From assembly GCA_947632705.1 (NCBI GenBank), contig CANRQE010000008.1, positions 1 to 57,899 on the forward strand: DNA of 57,899 nt. The letters run 5' to 3'. The DNA comes from an uncultured Coprococcus sp. (GTDB taxonomy: Bacteria; Bacillota; Clostridia; Lachnospirales; Lachnospiraceae). A model generated the notes under the pieces. It was not told the DNA's origin, ran no database searches, and was given only the letters and a program-made list of their open reading frames with translations. Positions within the stretch are counted from its first letter, which is position 1. Every line of letters begins with the position of its first letter. Below are positions 1 through 9,800 of this stretch, piece by piece. The position numbers and the translations under genes are program-made.

Positions 1-16
1 AAATTTACCAGACAAA

Positions 17-51
17 GAAAAAACCTCCGGCATACGATTCTGCCGAAGGTT
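17..51 (-). terminator. Intrinsic terminator after the 3D-domain gene
   Basis: Read on the minus strand, a 10-bp stem with a G-U wobble (ACCTTCGGCA / TGCCGGAGGT) is followed by TTTTTT. It sits 24 bases beyond the stop codon of the 3D-domain gene and probably ends that transcript. Confidence 0.85.
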
Positions 52-74
52 ATTATCTTCTACTTCTTTCTCAG

Positions 75-848
75 TTAGTTAGCGTAAACGTCAACCGTTC
101 TTCTTCCGAAATTCAAAGCCTCCTGATGACTGTCAAAATAAATATCCAGTCTGTTTCCGCTGATAGAACCGCCTCTGTCTTCCACCACATAGGTATGACC
201 GTCAATCACAAGCTCTGTACCGAATGCAAATGTGCTTGGCGCTGCAACCGTACGACCCTGCGTTGCCTGCGTACCGCTTGCTGTAATTCCGTCGGACTTG
301 CCGCAGCAGCTGGAGCATCCGCAATATGCCGTTACTGTAAATGTACCAAGATACTCGCCGGATTCTGCCGAAACATCATCTACATAATAAGTCTCAACTG
401 CTTCTGTTGCTGCAGGCGCTTCTGCCGGCTCCTCTGCAGGGGCCTCGGCTTCAGCCTGTGTAGAAACTTCCGTAGAAACTTCAGTTGTAACATTTGTTAT
501 CTCATTTTCAGCAATTTCTTTTTCTTCCTGTTCTCTTGCCAAGGCAACAGCAGCTGCACGCTTCTCTGCTCTTTCGATCTGGGCAGCCTGTTCCGCTTCC
601 GCAAGTGACGTCTGCAATTCAATGTATTCTACTCTGGAATATTCTACTTTCGTATCTTCAACTGCTGTAGGCTCAGCTTCCGCTACTGATAACATCTTAG
701 CATCTGAATAAACAGTTGCTTTATCGGATGAAATCGTAATAAAAGTGGCAGCTCCAAGCGACATGGAAACTACAACAATCCCTGCCCGTTTCAGATACTT
801 TTTCAGGTTATCTGAAAACATCTGTGCAGGACTTGAAAATTTCTTCAT
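75..848 (-). CDS. Membrane-anchored 3D-domain cell wall protein
   Basis: A 257-residue protein with one N-terminal hydrophobic segment (about residues 22-42) after a basic start, so probably anchored in the membrane or exported. A long Ala/Glu-rich linker (about 75-155) follows. The C-terminal 3D domain (about 167-257) has the TVTAYC start, a Cys-rich CGCSSCCG patch and the conserved aspartates in VEDRGG, RLDIYF and the following DSH. This fold is related to MltA lytic transglycosylases and to the B. subtilis YuiC/YabE type proteins, so a role in cleaving or remodelling peptidoglycan is inferred. An AAGGAG site lies 9 bases before the ATG. It is monocistronic, with its own promoter at 919-947 and a terminator at 17-51. 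Confidence 0.85.
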   Translation of the reverse strand: MKKFSSPAQMFSDNLKKYLKRAGIVVVSMSLGAATFITISSDKATVYSDAKMLSVAEAEPTAVEDTKVEYSRVEYIELQTSLAEAEQAAQIERAEKRAAAVALAREQEEKEIAENEITNVTTEVSTEVSTQAEAEAPAEEPAEAPAATEAVETYYVDDVSAESGEYLGTFTVTAYCGCSSCCGKSDGITASGTQATQGRTVAAPSTFAFGTELVIDGHTYVVEDRGGSISGNRLDIYFDSHQEALNFGRRTVDVYAN

Positions 849-1155
849 GATATTCTCTCCTTAATTTCTTTTCAGTTTCAAAATTGTTACAAAACAGTTA
901 AATCCTGTTTGTAAGGCTATTATATTACTTGCCAATACAAAGGTCAAGCAAAGTGACAATTTTTGTTATATATGTCGTAGCTACATAAATATATGAGAGA
1001 ATACCATATGTATTTTATCCAATAAATTCATTTACTTATTGTGCAATATATCCATTGTCTGCATTTAATAATTTTGAAACATTTTTGCACTTTGTTGATT
1101 TTAACGATAAGTTTCTTACATTTTTTTTAATTTTCTTCACACATTTGTTATAAAT
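849..1155. other. AT-rich intergenic region between dus and the 3D gene
   Basis: This 307-base region holds the promoter of the 3D-domain gene (919-947) and its leader of about 60 bases. An inverted repeat GTGCAA/TTGCAC (1041-1046 and 1085-1090, loop 38) lies further up. No convincing terminator for dus and no further gene were seen. Confidence 0.6.
919..947 (-). promoter_or_regulatory. Sigma-A promoter of the 3D-domain gene
   Basis: On the minus strand TTGACC, a 17-base spacer, then a perfect TATAAT. Transcription would start near 912, giving a leader of about 64 bases. Confidence 0.8.
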
Positions 1156-2121
1156 TTATGCATTTTTGATGCAGGAAGCGTCCTCCACCCATCTGTCAAG
1201 CAAATTTACAAATTCCTCATAGCTTTCAACCTGATTAATCCGGTTGCGAAGCTTTGCAGAATCCGGCAGTCCTGCCGAATACCATGTGACATGCTTTCTC
1301 ATTTCATGAATGCCGGTAAATGTACCCTTATACCGGAGCATCAGTTCTGCATGCCTTAGCATCATTTGCCTGATCTCATACATATCCGGTCTTTTTGGAA
1401 TCCTGCCGGTTTGAAAATAAGTTTTCAGTTCGCTGAATATCCACGGATTTCCTCTGGCCCCTCTTCCTATCATAAAAGCATCACAGCCGGTTTGGGTTTT
1501 CATTCTGACTACATCCTCCGGTGTCAAAATATCTCCGTTCCCGATTACAGGAATGCTGACGCCTGCCTTAACCTCTGCAATGACGTTCCAGTCTGCCTTT
1601 CCCTGATAATACTGCTCCCTGGTCCTTCCATGAACGGCAATGGCGGATGCTCCGCATGCTTCTGCAATTTTTGCCACCTCGGGTGCATTGACATGCGCCG
1701 CATCAAAGCCGCTGCGTATTTTAATCGTAACCGGCAGCTTACAGGCCTTTACCATAGTTTCTACAATTTTTCCGATTAAACGGGGATTTTTCATTAACGC
1801 AGAACCCTCTCCGTTATTAACAATTTTAGGTACAGGACATCCCATATTCACATCTACAAAGGCAAATCCCCGGTCTTCAACCTTTTTTGCCATTTCTCCG
1901 AGCAATTCAGGATCAGATCCAAACAGTTGTACACCAATCGGTTTCTCCGCCTCTTCCAGCATCAGTAACGGCACTGTATTTTTATTGTCATAATATAATC
2001 CTTTTGCGCTGATCATCTCTGTATAAAGAATGTCGCACCCCTGTTCCTTGCATAACAGACGAAATGGCAGGTCACACACACCTGCCATTGGCGCAAGGAT
2101 CAGCTTGTCCTTAAAATCCAT
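1156..2121 (-). CDS. dusB: tRNA-dihydrouridine synthase (DusB type)
   Basis: An FMN-dependent enzyme that reduces uridine to dihydrouridine in the D-loop of tRNA. The N-terminal TIM-barrel signature LAPMAGV, the active-site region VNMGCPVPK with its catalytic Cys, the VHGRTREQ motif and the phosphate-binding NGDI and GRGARGNPW motifs are all present. The C-terminal helical domain is present, and the length of about 321 aa is normal. An in-frame ATG at 2130 overlaps the AAAGGA ribosome site, so the second ATG (2121, start MDFKDK) is preferred. It is the last gene of the dapA operon, 15 bases after coaX. The sequence does not show which tRNA position is modified; DusB is chosen from overall resemblance to Firmicutes members. 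Confidence 0.9.
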   Translation of the reverse strand: MDFKDKLILAPMAGVCDLPFRLLCKEQGCDILYTEMISAKGLYYDNKNTVPLLMLEEAEKPIGVQLFGSDPELLGEMAKKVEDRGFAFVDVNMGCPVPKIVNNGEGSALMKNPRLIGKIVETMVKACKLPVTIKIRSGFDAAHVNAPEVAKIAEACGASAIAVHGRTREQYYQGKADWNVIAEVKAGVSIPVIGNGDILTPEDVVRMKTQTGCDAFMIGRGARGNPWIFSELKTYFQTGRIPKRPDMYEIRQMMLRHAELMLRYKGTFTGIHEMRKHVTWYSAGLPDSAKLRNRINQVESYEEFVNLLDRWVEDASCIKNA

Positions 2122-2136
2122 TTCGTCCATCCTTTT

Positions 2137-2904
2137 CTATTTCTGTTTTTCCATCACAATTCTTAACCCGTGTAAAGTCAAATCCGGATCATACACATCT
2201 ATGCAGTCCGTATTCTCATAAATCATCTTTCCGAGACCGCCTGTTGCAATCACCTTCATATCCGGAAAGCCGGATTCCTTTTTCATCCGTCTGACAATAT
2301 ATTCCGTCTGGCCGATATATCCCATGCAGACGCCTGCCTGCATACTGGAAATTGTATCCTTCCCCAGTATCGTATCCGGCACCTTGATCTCTATTTCCGG
2401 CAGCTTCGCCGTATCCCGCCACAAAGCATTGGCAACCAGCCTCATACCAGGCGCAATGGCCCCCGCCATAAATACGCCGTCCTGATTGACCAGATCATAT
2501 GTTGTGGCAGTTCCAAAATCAATCACAAGCAACGGCCCATGATACAAGTAATAGGCTGCTACGGCATCCACAATCCGGTCCGCTCCCAACTGTTTCGGAT
2601 TCGGAATCGCAATGTTGATGCCTGTCTTAATTCCGGGTTCGACGATGATCGGATTGATTTTAAAATATTTCTTGATGCCGTTTGTAAGTGAGTGCATGAT
2701 ATTTGGTACGACGGAAGCAATGATAACCTCATCAATGACCTCCAGAGGCAGATTACGCATGCCCAACAAATCACCTAAAAATACACCGAATTCATCTGAG
2801 GTACGGGATACCCCTGTTGTCATCCTGAAGGTTTTCTCCAGTTTTTCTCCATCAAACAATCCAATTGTAATATTGGTATTGCCTACATCAATTGCAAATA
2901 ACAT
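2137..2904 (-). CDS. coaX: Type III pantothenate kinase
   Basis: This enzyme phosphorylates pantothenate, the first step of coenzyme A synthesis. It is a 255-residue cytoplasmic protein of the ASKHA fold. The N-terminal phosphate loop [10 protein letters not shown], the central GADRIVDA motif with the conserved Asp, the VIDFGTATT loop and the Gly-rich GAIAPG and ATGGLG segments mark type III enzymes, which use a monovalent cation and resist CoA feedback inhibition. The GAGG ribosome site lies 7 bases before the ATG. It sits between the small unknown gene and dusB without a terminator, so it should share the lysine-riboswitch-controlled transcript of dapA. Confidence 0.95.
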   Translation of the reverse strand: MLFAIDVGNTNITIGLFDGEKLEKTFRMTTGVSRTSDEFGVFLGDLLGMRNLPLEVIDEVIIASVVPNIMHSLTNGIKKYFKINPIIVEPGIKTGINIAIPNPKQLGADRIVDAVAAYYLYHGPLLVIDFGTATTYDLVNQDGVFMAGAIAPGMRLVANALWRDTAKLPEIEIKVPDTILGKDTISSMQAGVCMGYIGQTEYIVRRMKKESGFPDMKVIATGGLGKMIYENTDCIDVYDPDLTLHGLRIVMEKQK

Positions 2905-2917
2905 ATTGGTTCCTCTA

Positions 2918-3235
2918 TCATTCCTGCAAAAACAAAACTCTATAATACAGCTCCAGACTCCGGAACAGTTCCTTCTTGGTTTCCTGAAGCTGTCTGATCT
3001 TCAGGTCACATCCGATCTCATCATAGAGCAGATCTTCCTCATATGCCTGTGTTTCCATTTCAAGAGTTCCGTCCTTTTCAAATTTCAAGGTCAGAATTCC
3101 TCCTATATCCTCCGTAAACAATACGCACATGGCCTTCAGTTCTTTTTTAACATCCTCCGGCAATCCTGCAAAATCAGGATTCATATAAAACTTCTGCTCA
3201 TATTTGGAGCTTGCACATAACACGACTGCATCCAT
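2918..3235 (-). CDS. Small conserved protein of unknown function (DUF6145-like)
   Basis: A roughly 105-residue acidic, soluble protein with no membrane segment and no recognised catalytic motif. The middle is predicted beta-rich ([15 protein letters not shown]) and the C-terminus is an amphipathic helix ([20 protein letters not shown]). It resembles small Lachnospiraceae proteins that I recall as DUF6145, but the match is from memory. Its AGGAG ribosome site overlaps the dapB stop region; the second of two adjacent ATG codons gives the better spacing. Its place between dapB and coaX makes it part of the same operon; no function is claimed. Confidence 0.7.
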   Translation of the reverse strand: MDAVVLCASSKYEQKFYMNPDFAGLPEDVKKELKAMCVLFTEDIGGILTLKFEKDGTLEMETQAYEEDLLYDEIGCDLKIRQLQETKKELFRSLELYYRVLFLQE

Positions 3236-3244
3236 CATCCGCTC

Positions 3245-4000
3245 CTAACCGATCACATCTGTCATCGTATACATGCCCGCCGGTTTCCCCGCCAGATATT
3301 TTGCGGCTTCCACGGCACCTTTTGCAAATACGGATTTAGAATATGCCGTATGCTTGAACTCAATGACCTCATCAATACCCGCAAATAAAACCTGATGTTC
3401 TCCGACGATTGTACCTCCCCGCACGGCAGAAATACCCAGTTCCTTTTTTTCTCTCTTCTTTCTGGCACTGCTTCTGTCGTATACATATTCATAAACGCCG
3501 CCTCTTGCTTCGTTTATGGAATCTGCGAGAGCAAGCGCCGTTCCCGAAGGAGCATCCAGCTTCTGATTATGATGCTTTTCAATAATCTCTACATCATATC
3601 CGGCAGGTGAAAATACATTGGCAGCATCCTTTAAAAGCTTCATCAATGTATTAATTCCAAGTGACATATTTGCAGATTTTAAAACGGCCACCTTTTTGCT
3701 GCACTTCTGTATCTCTGCCAGCTGTTCTTCGCTCAGTCCGGTTGTGCAAAGCACGATCGGAGTCTGAGCGGCAACACTGTAATTCAGAACCTTATCCACT
3801 GCTGCTGCCGTAGAAAAATCTACAATTACATCCGCCTTAATATCACAGGCGGAGATATCCGTAAAAACAGGGTATGGATTTTCCCGGTTATCAACAACAT
3901 CAATTCCTGCGACTATTTCGATTTCCTCATCCGCTGCTGTAATACCGGTAATGACCTGCCCCATTTTTCCGTTACAGCCATGCATTATCATTCTAACCAT
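3245..4000 (-). CDS. dapB: 4-hydroxy-tetrahydrodipicolinate reductase
   Basis: It catalyses the NAD(P)H-dependent second step of the diaminopimelate/lysine branch, using the product of DapA. The N-terminal Rossmann motif is HGCNGKMGQ. The DFSTAAAV and CTTGLSEEQ segments follow, and the substrate-binding EKHHNQKLDAPSGTA motif with the catalytic His-His and Lys is intact. A longer frame reaches back to a TTG at 4048, but the GGAGG ribosome site lies inside that extension. The ATG at 4000 (MVRMIMHG) is therefore taken as the start, with a second ATG nine bases further in also possible. It lies 50 bases after dapA with no terminator between them. Confidence 0.95.
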   Translation of the reverse strand: MVRMIMHGCNGKMGQVITGITAADEEIEIVAGIDVVDNRENPYPVFTDISACDIKADVIVDFSTAAAVDKVLNYSVAAQTPIVLCTTGLSEEQLAEIQKCSKKVAVLKSANMSLGINTLMKLLKDAANVFSPAGYDVEIIEKHHNQKLDAPSGTALALADSINEARGGVYEYVYDRSSARKKREKKELGISAVRGGTIVGEHQVLFAGIDEVIEFKHTAYSKSVFAKGAVEAAKYLAGKPAGMYTMTDVIG

Positions 4001-4050
4001 TTGCTTTACATTTCCTCCAGTTTTATCCTTTGTAACAAGTTTTCCCAACC

Positions 4051-4935
4051 TTAGATTGCGCCATACTCGATCATGGCATTTCTAAGCTTTGTCACATGCT
4101 CCTGTTCCATTTCTGCAAGCGGCATACGGAGAGTCCCCCCGCAGAGACCCATCAGCTCAGCCGCCTTCTTCACAGGAATTGGATTTACCTCGCAGAACAA
4201 TGCTTCACACAGTTTCATTGCCTTTAACTGCAACGCCAGACTGCCTTCTGTATCTCCGTCTATGTACTTTGTAACCATATCATGAACATCTCTCGGTATG
4301 ATATTGGCCGTTACGGAAATAACACCCTTTCCGCCTAAAGACAACAACGGAACTACCTGGTCATCATTTCCGGAATAGATATCAATACATCCATTTGCCA
4401 AAGCAGCAAGCTTGACAACCTGACTGATATTTCCCGAGGCTTCCTTGATTGCCACAATATTTTCCACATTCTTTGCCAGAGAAACAGCTGTCTCCGGAAG
4501 AATATTACATCCTGTTCTGGAAGGTACATTATATAAGATAATCGGAAGCTTGACTGAATCTGCAATCGCTGTAAAGTGTGCAATCAGACCTTTTTGCGTT
4601 GCCTTATTATAGTAAGGCGTTACGACAAGCAGAGCATCCGCCCCATAGCTTTCAGCCTCAGTTGAAAGATAAATGGCGGTTGCGGTGCAGTTAGACCCCG
4701 TACCTGCAATAACCGGCACCCTGTGATCCACATATTCCACACAGGCCTTGATACATGCAAGATGCTCTTCATGCGACAGAGTCGAAGCTTCTCCTGTAGT
4801 TCCACAGATGATGATTGCATCTGTTCCGTTCTCAATCTGATAATCTACCAGTTCCTTCAGCTTTTCAAAATCCACATCTCCGTTTTCCTTAAACGGAGTA
4901 ATTAATGCTACGCCTGAGCCCGTAAAAATCGACAT
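4051..4935 (-). CDS. dapA: 4-hydroxy-tetrahydrodipicolinate synthase
   Basis: It condenses pyruvate with aspartate semialdehyde, the committed step towards lysine and meso-diaminopimelate for the cell wall. It is a TIM-barrel aldolase of 294 residues, the normal length. Visible signatures are ICGTTGEASTLS near residue 45, the YYNKATQKG loop, the catalytic Tyr in ILYNVPSRTG (about 133-142) and the Schiff-base Lys in IVAIKEASGN (about 161). The start ATG follows TAGGAGGAAAAAGAA. A lysine riboswitch with a terminator precedes it, so expression should fall when lysine is plentiful. Confidence 0.97.
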   Translation of the reverse strand: MSIFTGSGVALITPFKENGDVDFEKLKELVDYQIENGTDAIIICGTTGEASTLSHEEHLACIKACVEYVDHRVPVIAGTGSNCTATAIYLSTEAESYGADALLVVTPYYNKATQKGLIAHFTAIADSVKLPIILYNVPSRTGCNILPETAVSLAKNVENIVAIKEASGNISQVVKLAALANGCIDIYSGNDDQVVPLLSLGGKGVISVTANIIPRDVHDMVTKYIDGDTEGSLALQLKAMKLCEALFCEVNPIPVKKAAELMGLCGGTLRMPLAEMEQEHVTKLRNAMIEYGAI

Positions 4936-4983
4936 TTCTTTTTCCTCCTAATCTGAAAATAAATTGCCAAAATCCAATATAGT

Positions 4984-5012
4984 AAAAAAATAGGCCGACG
5001 TGAGCCGACCTA
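4984..5012 (-). terminator. Riboswitch expression-platform terminator
   Basis: Minus strand: a 9-bp stem (TAGGTCGGC / GTCGGCCTA, two wobble pairs), loop TCAC, then seven T. It stands between the lysine aptamer and dapA and is the expected off-switch when lysine is bound. Confidence 0.9.
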
Positions 5013-5032
5013 TAGAAAAATTCCATTCTTAT

Positions 5033-5197
5033 AAGTAGCTCTCCATCACTTGATGACAGTCATACGGCTATTCGCACGCACAACCAGGAAACAGTTTCAT
5101 GGACAACTATCTCCTTCGGCAGCATCTCCTTTCAATACGCATCCTCTGTATCCATATACATCAGCCTATCTACTCTTAGATACCGCACCTCTACTAT
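5033..5197 (-). ncRNA. Lysine riboswitch (L-box)
   Basis: The minus strand shows the conserved L-box elements in order: AGAGGTGC near the 5' end, AAGAGTAG, GAAAGGAGATGCTGCCGAAG in the core, TGGTTGTGC, and the closing CTGTCATC...GATGGAGAGCTAC. The total span of about 165 bases is typical. It is followed by a rho-independent terminator and then dapA, and preceded by a strong promoter. Known members of this family bind lysine and stop transcription; the repressing mode is inferred here from the terminator. Confidence 0.93.
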
Positions 5198-5222
5198 ACT
5201 CTAAATGAATCTGGATATTGTA

Positions 5223-5251
5223 ACTATAACATTCTGTAATCACTATGTCAA
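5223..5251 (-). promoter_or_regulatory. Promoter of the dapA operon
   Basis: Minus strand TTGACA, 17-base spacer, TATAGT. The start would be near 5216, just upstream of the lysine aptamer, giving a leader of about 280 bases. Confidence 0.85.
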
Positions 5252-5337
5252 CAAATATTATTCCCGGCGGATCTGTCTGTTGTTCTACAATCAGAAGATG
5301 ATTCCCTGTTCTTTACAGATCCAACGCCCGCTCTATG

Positions 5338-5967
5338 TCATTCCAGACATTCCATTTTGCTGACAGAGACTTCATATGCAACCTTGCTGACCATCTGGTC
5401 ATTCCCGATACGTTTCTGATATTCCCGGCTCTGAATCCTGCCCCATACGGCAACATGCTCCCCCACTTTCAGTTTTCCGGCAAATCTTGCATTTCTGCCC
5501 CAGCAGATACAAGGTATGTAATCACTTTTTCCGTATGCACGATTGACAGCCAGCAAAATATCTGCAATCTCTCTTCCAAGCGGCGTCATACGGTATACCG
5601 GTTCTTTACAGATATATCCGTCCAGATAAATCTGATTTGGTTTATTGTCCTTGTCTTCCTCTTCTTCAAGCAGGGATATTTCGCGTACAAATACAGACAA
5701 AATCAAACGGTTTCTTGTCTCCTCATGCTTATTATAGGAACGGAACTGTCCTCTGGCAATGACCTTCTCTCCGATATGGGAAGTCCCGGTATCAAACAAG
5801 CGGTCAGAAACCATCAGTGGTATTACGTCATAGGCATCACTCAGTCTGCTTACCACCAGATCCACCATATAAAAGCCCTCTCCAAATATTTCGTGGCTGA
5901 ATCGAAAATCCGATACAATCTCGCCTGCCACTATCACCTGATTGTTATTTAATGTTTTCTCAGTCAT
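5338..5967 (-). CDS. SSB-like tandem OB-fold DNA-binding protein
   Basis: A 209-residue soluble protein that looks like two single-strand-binding OB folds in tandem. The first starts NNNQVIVAGEIVSDFRFSHE and the second starts about residue 112 with QIYLDGYICKEPVYR and carries the SSB-like MTPLGREIADILLAVNR and CICWGRNARFA segments. It lacks the long acidic-tipped flexible tail of a canonical SSB, so it is probably a paralogue rather than the main replication SSB. Single-stranded DNA binding is inferred from the fold. The AGGGAG ribosome site is well placed. It lies 94 bases after the methyltransferase gene, with a TATAAT-like element at 6006-6011 but no clear -35. Confidence 0.75.
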   Translation of the reverse strand: MTEKTLNNNQVIVAGEIVSDFRFSHEIFGEGFYMVDLVVSRLSDAYDVIPLMVSDRLFDTGTSHIGEKVIARGQFRSYNKHEETRNRLILSVFVREISLLEEEEDKDNKPNQIYLDGYICKEPVYRMTPLGREIADILLAVNRAYGKSDYIPCICWGRNARFAGKLKVGEHVAVWGRIQSREYQKRIGNDQMVSKVAYEVSVSKMECLE

Positions 5968-6061
5968 ATTTTTCTCCCTTCTGGTATTACCTCTGATTGT
6001 GTACTATTATAGATATTCCGGAAGATTCAAAAATATGACGACTAGTTTTGTCTATTTATAT

Positions 6062-6865
6062 CTATTTATGTCTTTCTCTCTGCCGCAGGGCTTCATACGA
6101 CAAAATGGCCGATGAAACGGCTGCATTCAGGGATTCCGCTTTCCCTTTCATGGGAATACGAAGCAGACGGTCCGCCGCATGGGAAACCGCCTCTGATAAG
6201 CCATTCCCCTCATTGCCGACCAAAAAGGCAGTCGGGCCCGTAAAATCAGCGTCATAAAGGTTCCCGCCCATCAAATGGGCTCCATATATGGTTACGCCCT
6301 GCTCCTTCAGGGTATGCATAATCCGTTCCAGATTGTCGGTATAAAAAAAGGGAAGCCTGAAAATTGCTCCCATGGTAGCCCGTACCACCTTGGGATTATA
6401 GCAGTCGCAGGATGCACCCCCGATAATCAGCGTATGAACCCCTGCCGCCTCTGCCGTCCGGAAGATCGTACCGAGATTCCCGGGGTCCTGTATTGACTCT
6501 ACAATCAGGTATAATGGCGCCTTTTCATTTTCCGCAAGCAGATTCGGCCCATAGTCCATTTTTTCTACAACCGCAAGGACGCCCTGCGGGCTCTTTGTCT
6601 GGGATACCGTTTCAAAAATATAATCCTTCAGCAGACACAGTCTCTCATCATCGTCTTTCAATCCGATTGCTGCAAGTTCCGTTTTCCATCTGTCATACAT
6701 CTGCTCTGATATATACAGAGCCTGCAGTCTGTCTGCCGGGACTTCTTTCACCATGCGGATACCTTCGACAATAAACACGCCTTTGTCTTTTCTGTACGAC
6801 GCATCCTTATTCAGCCTCTGCAGATTCCTGATTCTGTTGTTTTTATTCGATGTTATAATTTCCAA
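6062..6865 (-). CDS. TrmH/SpoU family RNA 2'-O-methyltransferase
   Basis: A SPOUT-class methyltransferase that transfers a methyl group from S-adenosylmethionine to a ribose 2'-OH, most likely in rRNA. The N-terminal substrate-binding domain (about 1-100) is followed by the three family motifs: VESIQDPGNLGTIFRTAEA (motif 1, with catalytic Arg), LVGNEGNGLSE (motif 2) and IPMKGKAESLNAAVSSAI (motif 3). The protein has 267 residues, the usual size. The start is TTG, with GAGG nine bases upstream. It follows dnaE by 34 bases and probably shares its transcript. The target base cannot be read from the sequence. Confidence 0.92.
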   Translation of the reverse strand: MEIITSNKNNRIRNLQRLNKDASYRKDKGVFIVEGIRMVKEVPADRLQALYISEQMYDRWKTELAAIGLKDDDERLCLLKDYIFETVSQTKSPQGVLAVVEKMDYGPNLLAENEKAPLYLIVESIQDPGNLGTIFRTAEAAGVHTLIIGGASCDCYNPKVVRATMGAIFRLPFFYTDNLERIMHTLKEQGVTIYGAHLMGGNLYDADFTGPTAFLVGNEGNGLSEAVSHAADRLLRIPMKGKAESLNAAVSSAILSYEALRQRERHK

Positions 6866-6899
6866 ATATACTTTCCTCTTTCATTTGCAAAAACTATTT

Positions 6900-9800
6900 T
6901 TATGGCTTTTTTCTCGGTCTGGTCAAAACCTTCTCTTTCCCGAATTCCATCTTCAGCCGGTCCACAATCCCGGAATCAGGATTGACCAGAAATCCCCGTC
7001 CCATTTCCTTCTTTTTATGTTCCTTTCTGAACTGGACATATACAGGAGCATTCCCTTTGTATTCCTCAAGTATCGACATAAAATCCTGCTCTGACTGCTG
7101 ATAATCCTGTTCATCCTCAAAACAGATCCAGACCTCCGTATCAGAAAGAACTGGTCCGGTGTTCTTCGGCTGATCGTCTCTTCTCATTCCAAAGCCTCTG
7201 CTTTTCAGCATTTTTCCCTTTAACGCCTCGTCGAAGGTGAGCATTTCCGATAAGATCAGCTTCGCTTCTTCCTCTGTAACACTGGCCCTTCCTCCGACCA
7301 ATATCTTATTATCCCGGTACAGCTGCTCTCTGTAATTTTCAAAATCCTTCGGAAAAACGATGATTTCCGTAGTTCCCACCATATCCTCTAACGTAACAAA
7401 CGCCATATTCTGGTTATGCTTTGTAAGCTTGATGGTTACACTTGCAATCAAGCCGCCCAGCCTGTAGTATTCCTGATCTCTGACCTTTACCTTTCCATCC
7501 TCCTCATCTACCATAAAATCTGCAGATGAAGCATCCGTGTTTTTTTCGAGCAATTCCTGATAGTCAAGCAGCGGGTGTCCGGACGCATAGATGCCCAGAA
7601 CCGTCTTTTCCATCGCAAGCTTTTCCTGCTTATCATATTCCTCCACATCCGGATATTGAATCTTGCTCATTTCTTCAAATTCTCCGCCAAAGAAATCCGC
7701 CAGCGACATCTGTCCCGCCGCAGAATTCTTCCGTTCCTTCGCAACTTCATCAATCAATACCGGATAAAGCATCATCATCTGTCTTCTGTTAGCTCCGAAG
7801 CTGTCAAACGCACCTCCGAGAATCAGAGCCTCTACGGTTTTCTTATTCGTCTCCTTACTCGTCATACGAAGAAGGAAATCCTTCAAATCCTTATACGGAC
7901 CATTTTCCTCCCTCTCTTCAACAATCCTGTCCACCACTGCGCTTCCCACGCTTTTTAATCCGGAAAGTCCGTAACGGATGTTTCCCTTTGACACGGAAAA
8001 ACCGCTGAAGCCTTCGTTGATGTCCGGCGGGAGAATATGGATGCCCATCTGTCTGCAATTCTGGATATAGACAGCCACCTTGGAGTTATTATCTTTGACG
8101 GATGAAATCAGCGCCGCCATAAACTCTACCGGATAATAGCATTTCAGATACGCTGTCTGATAGGCGACCACCGCATAAGCGGCAGCATGGGATTTGTTGA
8201 AGGCATATTTTGCAAAATCCGTCATTTCATCAAAAATCTTATTTGCCGTCTGCTCCGGAATACCCCTCTGTATACATCCGGGCACGCCTGATTCCTGATT
8301 GCCGTATACAAAATTTTTCCGTTCCTTCGCCATGACATCTGCCTTTTTCTTCGACATGGCTCTCCGTACAAGGTCGCTTCTTCCCAACGTATAACCGGCA
8401 AGCTTCATAACGATCTGCATAACCTGCTCCTGATAGACGATACATCCGTAAGTTGCCTCCAGTATTTCCTTCAGTTCCGGAGTATCATAGGTAATATCCT
8501 CAGGATGTTCTTTCCCGTGAATATAATGAGGAATAAAATCCATTGGACCCGGGCGATACAGGGAAATTCCCGCAATCACATCCTCCAGGCTTCTCGGCTT
8601 CAATTCCTTCATGAAATTCTTCATACCTGAGCTTTCAAGCTGGAAGACACCCTCCGTCTTTCCGGAAGATATCAGATCAAACACATTTTTATCATCATAA
8701 TCAATTGCATTGATATCTATATCGATACCGCGCTGCTGTTTTACAAAACGGACGGCATCCTGAATGACGGTAAGGGTCCGAAGCCCCAGAAAATCCATCT
8801 TCAAAAGTCCCAGCCGTTCTATCGTGGTCATTGTAAACTGGGTTATGACAGAATCGTCTCCGCCTCTTGCCAGAGGTACATATTCCACAATCGGATCCCT
8901 GCCGATAACGACTCCGGCAGCATGCATTCCGATATTTCTCGGCAGACCTTCCAGCTTTAAAGCCATATCAATCAGCTGTTTTACGTCCTCATTTTCCTGA
9001 TACATGCGTTTCAGATCCTGACTGACCTCCAGCGCTTTCATAATATTCATGCCAATCTCCATCGGCACTGATTTTGCTACACTGTCGCACAAAGCATACG
9101 GCAAATCCATGACTCTTCCCACATCACGGATAACATTTCTGGCTGCCATGGTCTGAAAGGTCACAATCTGAACCACTTTATCCGCCCCGTATTTTTTCAC
9201 CACATAGTCTATGACCTCCTGCCTGCGTTCATAGCAGAAGTCCACATCAATATCCGGCATTGATACACGTTCAGGATTCAGGAAACGTTCAAAAAGAAGA
9301 TTATATTTGATCGGATCAATATCCGTAATCTCCAGACAATATGCAACAATACTGCCTGCAGCAGAACCACGTCCCGGACCCACGGCAATCCCATTCTGCT
9401 TTGCATATCTGATAAAATCTGACACGATCAGAAAATAATCCACATATCCCATCTGTTTAATGGTCTCTATTTCATATCGTAATCGTTCCATTAATTCCGG
9501 AGTGACGGGAGAATATCGCTTTTCAATTCCTTCATAACACAGCTTTTCCAGATAATCCTCCGCACTCATGTTTCCCGGCACATCAAAGGCAGGAACCTTT
9601 TGCTCGCCAAATACAATTTCAACATTACAGCGTTCCGCAATCTTATGCGTATTCTCCAACGCCTCTTTCGCATACGGAAACAGGCGGTACATTTCTTCCT
9701 TTGATTTCAGATAATACTGTCCGCCCTCATACCGCATCCTGTCTTCATCCTGTACCTTATGATTCGTCTGAATACATAAAAGCACATCATGCGCTTCCCA

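Noticed and set aside
4001..4048. Longer start of dapB at a TTG
   Set aside because: The extension contains the ribosome binding site of the inner ATG and does not look like DapB sequence.
5269..5322. Inverted repeat GGATCTGT/ACAGATCC after the SSB-like gene
   Set aside because: The loop is 38 bases and no T-run follows; probably chance or a weak structure.
6006..6011. TATAAT before the SSB-like gene as a promoter
   Set aside because: The best TTGAAT lies only 13 bases upstream, too near, and no -35 was found at 16-18 bases.
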